A stretch of 64,000 bases of DNA from Phycisphaera mikurensis NBRC 102666. GTDB lineage: Bacteria > Planctomycetota > Phycisphaerae > Phycisphaerales > SM1A02. The stretch is from the NCBI GenBank assembly GCA_945878575.1, contig CAMDUB010000002.1:1-64000 (forward strand), read 5' to 3'. Position numbers and translations under genes: made by a program. The notes below the pieces were generated by a model, which saw only the letters and a list, made by a program, of their open reading frames with translations, had not been told where the DNA came from and did not search any database. Below are positions 1 through 9,241 of the stretch, in pieces (positions within the stretch are counted from its first letter, which is position 1; every line of letters begins with the position of its first letter).

Positions 1-288
1 TTGCCAACTCCCGTCCACAGATGCCGCCCCGAACACGTACTGGCCAGCCTGCGGTGCCGTAAACCTGTGGAACGTTGCATGATGAATGTCGGGCTGCCAG
101 GGCGGCCCGCCACACGGACCCGGAACGGTCCAAGCCGGAAACGAGAGCAGCGATGCCACCTGCGTCACGCCCAGCGCGAGCGGCTGCGCACTCTCGCAAG
201 TGGGCTGCCCACCACCAATCGACGCGTACTGGGCGTGAACCGCTGAAGCGAGCGCGAGCGCCGCCGCGACTTGGATGATCTTCTTCAT
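1..288 (-). CDS. Secreted protein, partial (C-terminus beyond left edge); signal peptide MKKIIQVAAALALASAVHAQ
   Basis: Reverse-strand reading from ATG at 286-288 is open to the window edge: MKKIIQVAAALALASAVHAQYASIGGGQPTCESAQPLALGVTQVASLLSFPAW...; classic signal peptide. Not in ORF track because no stop lies in the window. Confidence 0.75.
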   Translation of the reverse strand, partial: MKKIIQVAAALALASAVHAQYASIGGGQPTCESAQPLALGVTQVASLLSFPAWTVPGPCGGPPWQPDIHHATFHRFTAPQAGQYVFGAASVDGSWQ

Positions 289-546
289 GTCGTGATTACC
301 TCCCGGAGCACCCGGCCCCGTGGGGCAAAGGCTACCGGGGAATGCTCTTAACACCAAGAGTAGCCTTCCACTGGAATCACCGACAACCCCAGTCGGCAGG
401 ATTGCACCTGCCAGAAGGGGCAGCCTCAAACCAAGACCCTTTCCGATAAAGACCGGCGGCGGATTAAGTAGCATGATGACGCCCGTTTGGCTCGCGAGGG
501 CAGCGTGCAGTTACGGCAAAACAACGACCAATATGGGGGTCGGCGC

Positions 547-1800
547 ATGAGCTTATTCACAGCACGTACATTTCTAAACGCACTCACCAGCACACTACTC
601 ATCACGGGTCTGTCGGCGTGCGGCGATGGCGACCCCGGTAGTGAGACGCCCCTAGTTCCCGAACGAACGAAAAACTCGACGACCAACACCACAACTGATG
701 TGTCCGTACCGTGGGCTCGAGTTCTCGAGGCAATTCCGGATCCCACGGTCGTTAAAGACTCTGATTTGCGCGACGCAATTACCAAGAGCGGCATGCCATG
801 GCGTATTCAGCACAATTCCACGGGCATCGAGTTACTCTTCGTGCCTTCCGGCGAGTTCATCATGGGCAAGAGCCCTGGAGATGACCAAGCCTTACCTTGC
901 GAACTTCCTGCACACCGAGTGCTGATTTCTACGGGGTTCTACATTGGCAGGACCGAGGTCACACAACAACAGTGGAGTAAACTCGGTCTCCGAAATCCAA
1001 GCCCCTCCCAAACACTCGCGGATGAGCGGCGTGCTACCGAGATTCACAGGTTGCTTCAGCGGGGGTACACGCAGGAGGAAGTAGATAGTTCTGTTGGTCC
1101 TCCGCCGAGTTTACTTGAGCAATATGGGCAGTTCCCGGTCACCGCGCTCTGGTCCGCCGGTCCTGAGTTGTGCGACTTCCTAGAAGCGTCTGGATTCCAA
1201 CTTCCCTCCGAGGCACAATGGGAGTTCGCTTGCCGCGCAGGTGTCCGGACCCCGCGGTACGGTCGAGCCGAAGAGAGTTCTTGGGTTAATGGCACGATCA
1301 ACCCAGTAGCTCAGCTGAAGCCGAACGGATTTGGATTGCACGACATGCTTGGAAATGCGATGGAAATTTGCCTAGATTCATTTTTTGATGATGCCTATAC
1401 GGTGCAGCAAGATGGCATAACAGACCCAATCTCTAGCAAAGGGAACACGCCTGCCCGTCAAGGGTTCGGTGGTTGGTCTGGGGTTCGGATCCGAGACCTG
1501 TCAGATAAAGAGCGTGATGCGGAACGAAAGGAGGCAACTCGGCTAGGCATTTCGCCCGAGGCGTATCGCGAACGCCAAAACATGCGAGACAGCTTCACTG
1601 AAAGCCGCACTATTCGGGGTGGATTTAGCCAACCGTCCTGTCGCGCATCATGGAGGGGCAGCCATAGCTTGTTCAGCTCGCGCTTGGATTTCGTAGGTGT
1701 TCGTGTGATCCGAGCCACCGCAGGACTCACAATCGATTGGGGCAAGTTGGAAATTTCAACTCTCGCCGCTACTCCGCCGCAGTCAAGCTATTCGCGCTGA
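547..1800 (+). CDS. SUMF1/formylglycine-generating-enzyme-like domain lipoprotein
   Basis: In-frame ATG at 547 gives lipoprotein-like signal (MSLFTARTFLNALTSTLLITGLSACGDGD); SUMF1 motifs 'FVPSGEFIMG', 'GRTEVTQQQW', 'LPSEAQWEFACRAG', 'FGLHDMLGNAMEIC', 'RGGF', 'VGVRVIR'. Confidence 0.85.
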   Translation: MSLFTARTFLNALTSTLLITGLSACGDGDPGSETPLVPERTKNSTTNTTTDVSVPWARVLEAIPDPTVVKDSDLRDAITKSGMPWRIQHNSTGIELLFVPSGEFIMGKSPGDDQALPCELPAHRVLISTGFYIGRTEVTQQQWSKLGLRNPSPSQTLADERRATEIHRLLQRGYTQEEVDSSVGPPPSLLEQYGQFPVTALWSAGPELCDFLEASGFQLPSEAQWEFACRAGVRTPRYGRAEESSWVNGTINPVAQLKPNGFGLHDMLGNAMEICLDSFFDDAYTVQQDGITDPISSKGNTPARQGFGGWSGVRIRDLSDKERDAERKEATRLGISPEAYRERQNMRDSFTESRTIRGGFSQPSCRASWRGSHSLFSSRLDFVGVRVIRATAGLTIDWGKLEISTLAATPPQSSYSR

Positions 1801-1958
1801 CGCAGTTGTATCTGGCACCGTCCAGAACCCCCCTTGCTTGCGCGGTTCTGCCGACCTTGCAAAGCGTCCATCGCGTTGGGCGACTCACCTTACCACCGGT
1901 TTCTTGCCTCTCAAATTGCGAGCTGTCACCACTCCACGAAGGCATCTCGTGATGAAAC

Positions 1959-2723
1959 CTACCTACCGCTCGGAGGTAACCCTCGCAAATGCGATGGATG
2001 CCCGGTTCGGCTCGACTTTCCTAAGTTGCAATCAGCGCAACTCGTGATCAAGTTATTACGATCGTTGACGTTCACATAGGTCTTGCCATCGATCGTCTGG
2101 GAAGTCATGAGTTCGCCATAATTTTGTCGCCAGATAGCTTGCGAAATGATGTGGTCTACATGCAAACTAACAACTGGTGCTGAACGACCACAGTAGTGAC
2201 ACGTATGCGCGTCGCGGTCAAGGACTTCGTATCGCGTTCGAACACTGATCCCGACTCGCTTCACTGTAGAAGGGACAGTATCGCGCGCTGCAATGATCGG
2301 TGCGGAGACATAATCACGAAATCTGCGCATCAAACTCTCTGCCTTTGCATCGTCCAGCACGCAGCCAGATGCCTGCGGAATGAATCCAAAGTCTGCTTTA
2401 TCGTTTACGGGAAGTATCTCTCCCTTTGTGTAGTCGGCAAGTCTCTCAAAGCGAACGTGGACGTACTGTTTTTGCTTCGTCTCCTGATTTTTTGCCCAAT
2501 GGTGGTTCACGTACGGCTTGGAAAGCACAACGCCGGACGCAATGATTCCGGTCAAGCCCTTGCCAGTCTTCTTCAGTAGTACGGCATCGCCCTCAAGTGG
2601 CTTCTTACTGATACAAGACCATTCACGGACGTAGAAACCAATCTGTTCCATGTCGCGTAATGCTTGCGGCCAATCCTTGAATGTCCACTTCGCTGGATTC
2701 CAAACTAACAAGTAGGTCTTCAT
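1959..2723 (-). CDS. EVE-like (PUA-like) domain + HNH endonuclease
   Basis: N-term 'MKTYLLVWNPAKW...GLTGIIASGVVLSKPYVNHHW...YVHVRFERLAD...ILPV' resembles EVE domains; C-term HNH 'YEVLDRDAHTCHYCGRSAPVVSLHVDHIISQA...NNLITSCADCNLGKSSR'. Start moved to ATG at 2721-2723. Confidence 0.8.
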   Translation of the reverse strand: MKTYLLVWNPAKWTFKDWPQALRDMEQIGFYVREWSCISKKPLEGDAVLLKKTGKGLTGIIASGVVLSKPYVNHHWAKNQETKQKQYVHVRFERLADYTKGEILPVNDKADFGFIPQASGCVLDDAKAESLMRRFRDYVSAPIIAARDTVPSTVKRVGISVRTRYEVLDRDAHTCHYCGRSAPVVSLHVDHIISQAIWRQNYGELMTSQTIDGKTYVNVNDRNNLITSCADCNLGKSSRTGHPSHLRGLPPSGR

Positions 2724-2801
2724 ATCAATCAAGCCTCCTGTGAGTTCCGCGATGAAAGCCAACAACTAGGGTTCACACTGATTGTTCAACTGTGATTTAA
2801 T

Positions 2802-4265
2802 TTATGGATTTCGCGCGGTACGGAATCCCACCGTTTGAGCGCTGGTGTTCGACGCGTCATAGTTACGATCGGAAGAGCGCACCCACTGGTAGTAATAGGA
2901 TCCACCACGCATTACGTGTCCAAATGAACTTGGGCTTGCGCCAGTTGGATTTACGGACGGACTTACCAAGTAGTAACTGACTTCGTACCAATCACTCACT
3001 AGCTCCCAGACATTGCCCAGCATGTCGTACAACCCGAGGGCATTTGGCCACTTGCCACCTACGGCGTGGGTCTGCCACTGAGAGTTCTCTGCAAGCCAAG
3101 CGATTTCGCCTGCCTGCCAGTCGTTGTTCGTGCCATCAGGACTCTGCGGCCCTGAGTGGAGCGCGGTAGTGGTACCGGCGCGGCACGCGAACTCCCACTC
3201 CGCCTCTGTCAGTAGCCGCATTCCCGTCGCGGAAAGGTACCCCTGAACGCTATCCCATGACACTCGCTCCACCGGGCGGTAGGCGGAATCCGCATGGCCT
3301 GAAAAGGCACTCGGATTGGCACTCATTTTTGCGACCCACTGCGACTGCATCACTTCATACCGGCCAACATAGAAAGCGTTCGTCAGCGTGACCTCGTGCG
3401 CCGGGCTCTCGTCGCCACCGCACGCCGTGCAGCCCATCGGGAACTGACCGGGCGGCACCAACAACATTTCCATCTGCGTGGCCGTGTCACGCACGCGCCA
3501 AGCGAGGCCACTCGCAGTGATGGCAGTGCGGAGTGCTGCGTTTATCACAACAGTCGGGTTCGGCAACGCTTCCACAAGAGTTGCCCAAGCAGGTACGACT
3601 ATGTAGAAGTACGAAAACAAACCGTCAGCAGTCGCTACACCTTTCACGCCGGTAACTTCCACTGACACTGCGCCAGCAGATCCAGCCGGCGTAACAGCAG
3701 TTACTGTGGTCGCATTGACTGCAACTACATCAGTTGCAGGGATTCCGCCGATTTTGACTCCGGTGGCACCACTGAGGAATGTTCCAGTGATCGTGATTGT
3801 CGTACCGCCAGAATAGATTCCTAAACTCGGCGATACAGATGCAATCGCTAACTGCACATAGGTGTACGGCTCAGGGGCTAGGTTTGTGCTGGCACCGGCG
3901 ACGATGGCTATCGGCGCTTTACCCGCTGAGCCGGCTGGCGTGACTGCCTTCACCAATGTCGGCGAGAGAACCTGAAGACTGGTGCAAGCAACGCCCCCAA
4001 TCTTTATAGCCGTTGTAGCAGCGAGGTTAGTACCAACGATCGTGATCTGAGTGCCACCGAAGATGGACCCTTGCAAGGGAGTCACCGAAGTGATCGTGCC
4101 TGGACATGAACCCCAATCTGCTAACACTTGAGCGAGATCTGCGCCGTTGACCTGTCCGTCACCAGTGAGGTCACTTTGGCACTGCCCTTGCGCTTTGAAC
4201 GTTAGGAGACCGAAAGTCATGATGACTGTGGCGATAAAAAATTGGAGAGTGTTTAGCGATCTCAT
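2802..4265 (-). CDS. Secreted protein: N-terminal dockerin-type repeat + two IPT/TIG-like domains + SUMF1-like domain
   Basis: Start at 4263-4265 (MRSLNTLQFFIATVIMTFGLLTFKAQGQ); '[26 protein letters not shown]'; TIG-like 'ITSVTPLQGSIFGGTQITIVGTNL'; SUMF1 'MLLVPPGQFPMG...GRYEVMQSQW...LLTEAEWEFACRAGTTT...GLYDMLGNVWELVSDWY...MRGGSYY...VGFRTARNP'. Confidence 0.88.
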   Translation of the reverse strand: MRSLNTLQFFIATVIMTFGLLTFKAQGQCQSDLTGDGQVNGADLAQVLADWGSCPGTITSVTPLQGSIFGGTQITIVGTNLAATTAIKIGGVACTSLQVLSPTLVKAVTPAGSAGKAPIAIVAGASTNLAPEPYTYVQLAIASVSPSLGIYSGGTTITITGTFLSGATGVKIGGIPATDVVAVNATTVTAVTPAGSAGAVSVEVTGVKGVATADGLFSYFYIVVPAWATLVEALPNPTVVINAALRTAITASGLAWRVRDTATQMEMLLVPPGQFPMGCTACGGDESPAHEVTLTNAFYVGRYEVMQSQWVAKMSANPSAFSGHADSAYRPVERVSWDSVQGYLSATGMRLLTEAEWEFACRAGTTTALHSGPQSPDGTNNDWQAGEIAWLAENSQWQTHAVGGKWPNALGLYDMLGNVWELVSDWYEVSYYLVSPSVNPTGASPSSFGHVMRGGSYYYQWVRSSDRNYDASNTSAQTVGFRTARNP

Positions 4266-4561
4266 ATCTAGACTCCTGTTGGTATGACCCGGAAAGCCCC
4301 CGACGCACGATGATCCGATGTTACTGCGTCCAAACGGGAAGTCGTTGGTGGTAGTGGTGAGGCTGGTCACTAGTTCAAACGCGCAGTAGACCGATGCAAT
4401 CGGGTGAACAGTCCACAGCGCGTGCCGCGGCATGATTTCTGACGCCTCAGGCGCTCGTTTCTCCCCCATTGCGAGCCGGCGGGTGTTCGGGAATCACCGA
4501 ACCGCGCCACGCCCGGAATTGTTGTTGGCTTCGCGTGCTAGCCGTAGTACCTTTGGACGCT

Positions 4562-5836
4562 ATGGCACAATCGAAACACACCGGGCGGACTTGTCCACTA
4601 CTCGCGAAGTCAGGGCTGGTGGCTGCGTTCCTTGCAACGGCGGGGGTTGCTGCAATGCAGCAAAGCGCACAAGCGGCTGGGACCGTCCGATGCTGGGGAG
4701 CCAACTATAAAGGCCAGTGCACGATCCCGACGGACCTCGGCACCTGCACCGCCATCGACGCGGGCAACTTACACACCGTCGCCCTCGGCACCGATGGCGC
4801 CGTCCGCGCATGGGGCGACAACTTCTTCGGCCAGCGCGACGTCCCAATCGACCTAGGCCCGTGCACCGCCATCGCCGCGGGCGGCAATCACACCGTCGCC
4901 CTCCGCACCGACGGCGCCGTTCGCGCGTGGGGCTGGAACAACACCCTCCAGTGCAACGTCCCGGCGAACCTCGGCCCCTGCACCGCCATCGCCGCAGCCG
5001 CCTATCACACCATCGCACTCCGAATCGATGGCGCCGTCCAGGCGTGGGGCTATAACAACTTCGGCCAGAGCACGATCCCGACGGACCTCGGCACCTGCAC
5101 CGCCATCGCCGCGGGCCGCAATCACACCGTCGCCCTCCGCACCGACGGCGCCGTTCGCGCGTGGGGCGACAACGACACCTGGGGCCAGTGCAACGTGCCG
5201 GCCGACCTCGGCACCTGCACCGCCATCGACGCGGGCGGTTGGCACACCGTCGCCGTCCGCACCGACGGCGCCGTTCGCGCGTGGGGCGAAAACGGCTACG
5301 GCCAGTGCACGATCCCGACGAACCTTGGGGCCTGCACCGCCGTCGCCGCGAGCTACCGCTACACCGTCGCCCTACGCACTGATGGCGCCGTCCGCGGATG
5401 GGGCGACAACGGCTACGGCCAGCGCGACGTCCCAATCGACCTAGGCCCATGCACCGCCATCGCCGCGGGCGGCAATCACACCGTCGTGATCGCCGGGCCA
5501 CTGCTTCCCGACTCCGACGGCGACGGCCGGCCCGACGCGACCGACAACTGCCCAACCGTCTCCAATCCGACACAAGCCGACTGCGACGGAAACGGAATCG
5601 GTGACGCGTGCGAGAGGGGCTTCGCGGACTTCAACGTAAACGGCATCCCCGACTACTGCGAGTGCATCGCGGATCTCTTCGTTGATCAGCAAGTGAATGG
5701 CGCCGATCTTGGCGCACTCCTCTCCCAGTGGGGTCCTGCGACCGCGGCAACCGTGAGCGACCTCAATCGCGACGGGAGAGTCGATGGCGCAGACCTCGGC
5801 TATCTGCTTTCAAACTGGGGCCCTTGCACAAACTGA
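4562..5836 (+). CDS. Secreted RCC1-like beta-propeller (7 repeats) + calcium-binding TSP3-like repeat + C-terminal dockerin-type repeats
   Basis: Seven ~38-aa repeats '[31 protein letters not shown]'; '[34 protein letters not shown]'; C-term '[57 protein letters not shown]'. Confidence 0.88.
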   Translation: MAQSKHTGRTCPLLAKSGLVAAFLATAGVAAMQQSAQAAGTVRCWGANYKGQCTIPTDLGTCTAIDAGNLHTVALGTDGAVRAWGDNFFGQRDVPIDLGPCTAIAAGGNHTVALRTDGAVRAWGWNNTLQCNVPANLGPCTAIAAAAYHTIALRIDGAVQAWGYNNFGQSTIPTDLGTCTAIAAGRNHTVALRTDGAVRAWGDNDTWGQCNVPADLGTCTAIDAGGWHTVAVRTDGAVRAWGENGYGQCTIPTNLGACTAVAASYRYTVALRTDGAVRGWGDNGYGQRDVPIDLGPCTAIAAGGNHTVVIAGPLLPDSDGDGRPDATDNCPTVSNPTQADCDGNGIGDACERGFADFNVNGIPDYCECIADLFVDQQVNGADLGALLSQWGPATAATVSDLNRDGRVDGADLGYLLSNWGPCTN

Positions 5837-5862
5837 ATCACTCACACCAACACGGAGACACC

Positions 5863-7140
5863 ATGAAGAACAATCCATGTTGCACGCGCGATCGATGGAA
5901 ATCAATGCACACGGTGCTTGCTGTGACGTTTCTTGCCGCCGCGGGGTTTGTGGCGGTGGAGCAGAGTTCTTGCGCGGATGGGCTAGTGCAATGCTGGGGA
6001 GACAACTGGGGTGGACAATGCCTCACGCCCGATGACCTCGGAACATGCGCGAGTGTCGCGGGCGGGAAATACCACACCATCGCACTCCGAAGCGATGGAA
6101 TCGTCCGATGCTGGGGAAAAGACAACGACGGCCAGTGCAACACACCCAGCAACCTCGGGACATGCTCAAGCGTCGCGGGGGGAGAATTTCACACCATCGC
6201 ACTCCGAAGTGATGGAACCGTGCGATGCTGGGGTTTGAACAACTACGGCCAGTGCAACACACCAGGCGACCTCGGAACATGCTCAAGCATCGCGGCAGGA
6301 TCCTGGCACTCCATCGCACTCCGAACTGATGGCGCCGTCAGGTGCTGGGGACGTAATGCTGACGGAGAATGCAACACGCCCACGGATCTCGGACCGTGCT
6401 CAAGGATCGCGAGGGGAGCGTGGTACTCCATCGCGATTCGAACCGATGGAGCCGTCAGATGCTGGGGACGCAACATCGAGGGTCAGTGCAACACGCCCGC
6501 GGATCTTGGGACATGCTCAAGCGTCGCGGGGGGCTTCTACCACACCATTGCACTCCGAAGCGATGGGACTGTGAGATGTTGGGGAAGTAATGACTACGGA
6601 CAGTGCAACACGCCAACAGACCTCGAGGCATGCTCAAGCGTCGCTGCAGGGATCGTGCACTCCGTCGCACTCCGAAGTGATGGGATAGTGAGATGCTGGG
6701 GAAACAATGGCTTCGAACAGTGCAATTTGCCCGCTGACCTCGGGAACTGCTCAACCATCGCGGGGGGAAACTACCACACCATCGCAATCGCGGGACTACC
6801 ACCTATCGACACCGATAGCGACGGTCGCCCCGACTCCACTGACAACTGCCCCACCATCGCAAACCCAACGCAAACTGACTGCGATGGCGACGGCATAGGT
6901 GACGTGTGTGAACTCGCTGCCGGTGCACCGGACTTCAACCACGACACGATTCCCGATACCTGCCAATGTCTCGCAGATCTATTCGTCGACCACCAAGTTA
7001 ACGGTGCAGACCTCGGCATCGTGCTGTCTCAGTGGGGCCCGGCGAACACAGATACCGTCAGCGATATGAATCGCGACGGCCAAGTCAATGGGGCAGACCT
7101 CGGGCATCTGCTCGGGGCTTGGGGTCAATGTACTAACTAA
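5863..7140 (+). CDS. Secreted RCC1-like beta-propeller (7 repeats, Cys-rich) + TSP3-like + C-terminal dockerin-type repeats; paralog of 4562..5836
   Basis: Repeats '[37 protein letters not shown]'; '[34 protein letters not shown]'; dockerin tail ending 'WGQCTN'. Start ATG at 5863 gives signal peptide. Confidence 0.88.
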   Translation: MKNNPCCTRDRWKSMHTVLAVTFLAAAGFVAVEQSSCADGLVQCWGDNWGGQCLTPDDLGTCASVAGGKYHTIALRSDGIVRCWGKDNDGQCNTPSNLGTCSSVAGGEFHTIALRSDGTVRCWGLNNYGQCNTPGDLGTCSSIAAGSWHSIALRTDGAVRCWGRNADGECNTPTDLGPCSRIARGAWYSIAIRTDGAVRCWGRNIEGQCNTPADLGTCSSVAGGFYHTIALRSDGTVRCWGSNDYGQCNTPTDLEACSSVAAGIVHSVALRSDGIVRCWGNNGFEQCNLPADLGNCSTIAGGNYHTIAIAGLPPIDTDSDGRPDSTDNCPTIANPTQTDCDGDGIGDVCELAAGAPDFNHDTIPDTCQCLADLFVDHQVNGADLGIVLSQWGPANTDTVSDMNRDGQVNGADLGHLLGAWGQCTN

Positions 7141-7170
7141 CTAACTGACTAACTGACTAACTGACTAACT
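7131..7170. repeat. Short tandem repeat, 8-nt unit CTAACTGA plus CTAA variants
   Basis: tactaactaactaactgactaactgactaactgactaact spans the stop codon of the preceding CDS. Confidence 0.9.
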
Positions 7171-7200
7171 CGCACTCAACACTCGAATCACAAACACCCC

Positions 7201-8658
7201 ATGCCCCCCAAACTCCAAACCGCCATCGCCCTTCTCACCCTCGCCCTCGCACTCCCCGCTTCTGCGCAGTCATGTCGCAGCGACCTGAACGGCGACGGTC
7301 TGGTGAACGGCGCGGACCTCGGCATCATGCTTGCGGACTGGGGCTACTGCGCGGCCACGATCACGTCGGTCAGCCCGGCTCAGGGCGGCGCGCAGGGAGG
7401 GACGGTGATCTCGATCACGGGGACCGGCTTGTCGACGACGAGCAGCGTCAAGATCGGCGGCGTTGCCTGCACGAACGTGACCGTCCTCACTCCGACACTG
7501 GTGCGTGCCACCACCCCGCCCGGCCCGTTGGGCGAGGCGTCCGTTGCCGTCACGACGAACGCGGGGACCACGCTTGCGCCGACCCCGTTTACATACGTCC
7601 TGCAGCAGGTGTCTTCGATTGTCCCGAACACCGGTAGCTACACGGGCGGCACGGCGATCACGATCACAGGCGCGTATCTCGCGGCGACGACAGGCGTGAC
7701 CATCGGCGGCGTTCCCGCCACGAATGTGGTGGCCGTCAGCGCAACGCAGGTGACTGCGGTGACGCCAGCTGGCTCAGTCGGCGCGGTGGATGTGGTGATC
7801 ACGGGGACGAAGGGCGCGGTGACGGTGGCGGGTGGATTTACGTATCAACCGATCATCGTGCCGACGTGGGCGACGCTGGTGGAGGCGATGCCCGACCCGG
7901 CAGTCGTGACTGATGCGACGTTGCGTGCGGCGATCATGGCGAGCGGATTGGCCTGGCGCGTGCGTGATACGGCGACGCAGATGGAGATGTTGTGCGTGCC
8001 GCAGGGGACGTTCCAAATGGGCTGCACGGCGTCGAATCAGTATGGGTGTAACGGCGATGAGAACCCCACGCACTCGGTGACTTTGACGCAGGCGTTCTAC
8101 ATGGGTCGTTATGAAGTGACGCAGGGGCAGTGGTTTGCGAGGATGGAGTCAAACCCGAGTTACTTCGCCGGGCAGTCTGACTCTGCAAGCCGCCCGGTGG
8201 AGCAGGTGAGTTGGAACACCATTCAGGGCTTCCTGAGTGCCACGGGCATGCGTTTACCGAGCGAAGCGGAGTGGGAGTATGCGTGTCGGGCGGGTACGAC
8301 GACGGCGTTCAACAACGGGAGTAGTGATGACGCCACTGTGGGAACGATTGCGTGGTTTCCGACGAACTCCGATAGTCAGACTCACGTCGTTGGCGGCAAG
8401 GCAGCGAACGCACTTGGCCTGTATGACATGGAAGGTAACGCATGGGAGTGGGGGAATGATTGGTATGACAGCAATTACTACTCGGTGAGTCCATCGACGA
8501 ACCCGCTTGGTCCGGTGTCTGGTAGGTACCGCGTGATTCGCGGCGGTTCTTGGCGCGGCAACTACGCCGCGCTCTACGTGCGCTCTTCGTACCGCGGCTA
8601 CTCCGGGCTCGACGACAAGTACTCGGACGTCGGCTTCCGCGTCGCGAGGAACCCCTGA
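7201..8658 (+). CDS. Secreted protein: N-terminal dockerin-type repeat + two IPT/TIG-like domains + SUMF1-like domain; paralog of 2802..4265
   Basis: Signal peptide MPPKLQTAIALLTLALALPASAQ; '[26 protein letters not shown]'; 'ITSVSPAQGGAQGGTVISITGTGL'; SUMF1 'MLCVPQGTFQMG...GRYEVTQGQW...LPSEAEWEYACRAGTTT...GLYDMEGNAWEWGNDWY...IRGGSW...VGFRVARNP'. Confidence 0.9.
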   Translation: MPPKLQTAIALLTLALALPASAQSCRSDLNGDGLVNGADLGIMLADWGYCAATITSVSPAQGGAQGGTVISITGTGLSTTSSVKIGGVACTNVTVLTPTLVRATTPPGPLGEASVAVTTNAGTTLAPTPFTYVLQQVSSIVPNTGSYTGGTAITITGAYLAATTGVTIGGVPATNVVAVSATQVTAVTPAGSVGAVDVVITGTKGAVTVAGGFTYQPIIVPTWATLVEAMPDPAVVTDATLRAAIMASGLAWRVRDTATQMEMLCVPQGTFQMGCTASNQYGCNGDENPTHSVTLTQAFYMGRYEVTQGQWFARMESNPSYFAGQSDSASRPVEQVSWNTIQGFLSATGMRLPSEAEWEYACRAGTTTAFNNGSSDDATVGTIAWFPTNSDSQTHVVGGKAANALGLYDMEGNAWEWGNDWYDSNYYSVSPSTNPLGPVSGRYRVIRGGSWRGNYAALYVRSSYRGYSGLDDKYSDVGFRVARNP

Positions 8659-8725
8659 CGGCTTTCCTTTCCTCTCTTTCGTCTTTGTTCGCTGACGAGC
8701 CACTCACACCAACCACGGAGACACC

Positions 8726-9208
8726 ATGAAGAACATCTCGACAGGAACCGGAATCGCACTCCTCGCAGGAGCAATCGTTGCCTATCCAATCATCGACCGC
8801 GTGATGCCACGAGCCGAAGCCGGTGCGACGCACGTTGCGGCTGTCGTCGCAGCAGCGACGGCGCAGGTTCCGCCGGAGCCGACGATTGTTTGGTATGGAA
8901 CTAGCACATACAGCGACAACTATTCATACATTCGTCCGGTGGTATTCCGCGCCTGGTCAGATGGCCGACTCGATTACAAACGGATTGACGCCAATGCATC
9001 GGGAGGCGCCTGCGGCGGCAATGCGGGGTGTAGTTCGCAGTGGTTCCAGTTGTCGAGTTTCACGGATGGACTACAGGCGCGGTCTGACATCAACTTCGAC
9101 AGCAAAGTCGACGGCTCTGACCTAGCGCAAGTCCTCAACGACTGGGGTGACGCCCCGCGCCAAGACATCGTGCCATCAGCTTGCCCGCTGAACCTCATCA
9201 ATCCGTAA
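8726..9208 (+). CDS. Small secreted/membrane-anchored protein with C-terminal dockerin-like repeat
   Basis: MKNISTGTGIALLAGAIVAYPIIDRVMP...; 'RSDINFDSKVDGSDLAQVLNDWGDA'. Leader sequence shared with 5863 gene. Confidence 0.75.
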   Translation: MKNISTGTGIALLAGAIVAYPIIDRVMPRAEAGATHVAAVVAAATAQVPPEPTIVWYGTSTYSDNYSYIRPVVFRAWSDGRLDYKRIDANASGGACGGNAGCSSQWFQLSSFTDGLQARSDINFDSKVDGSDLAQVLNDWGDAPRQDIVPSACPLNLINP

Positions 9209-9241
9209 CCGCCCCACTTCATCAACGCACATATAACCACC

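Noticed and set aside
391-414. tRNA-like string 'cagtcggcaggattgcacctgcc' resembling a T-arm on the minus strand
   Set aside because: No matching acceptor, D or anticodon arms could be assembled around it; treated as chance or relic.
4560-5573. 337-aa Arg-rich minus-strand ORF and other ORFs over the propeller gene
   Set aside because: Antisense shadow of the repetitive GC-rich RCC1-like coding frame; composition (R/C/G repeats) is not protein-like.
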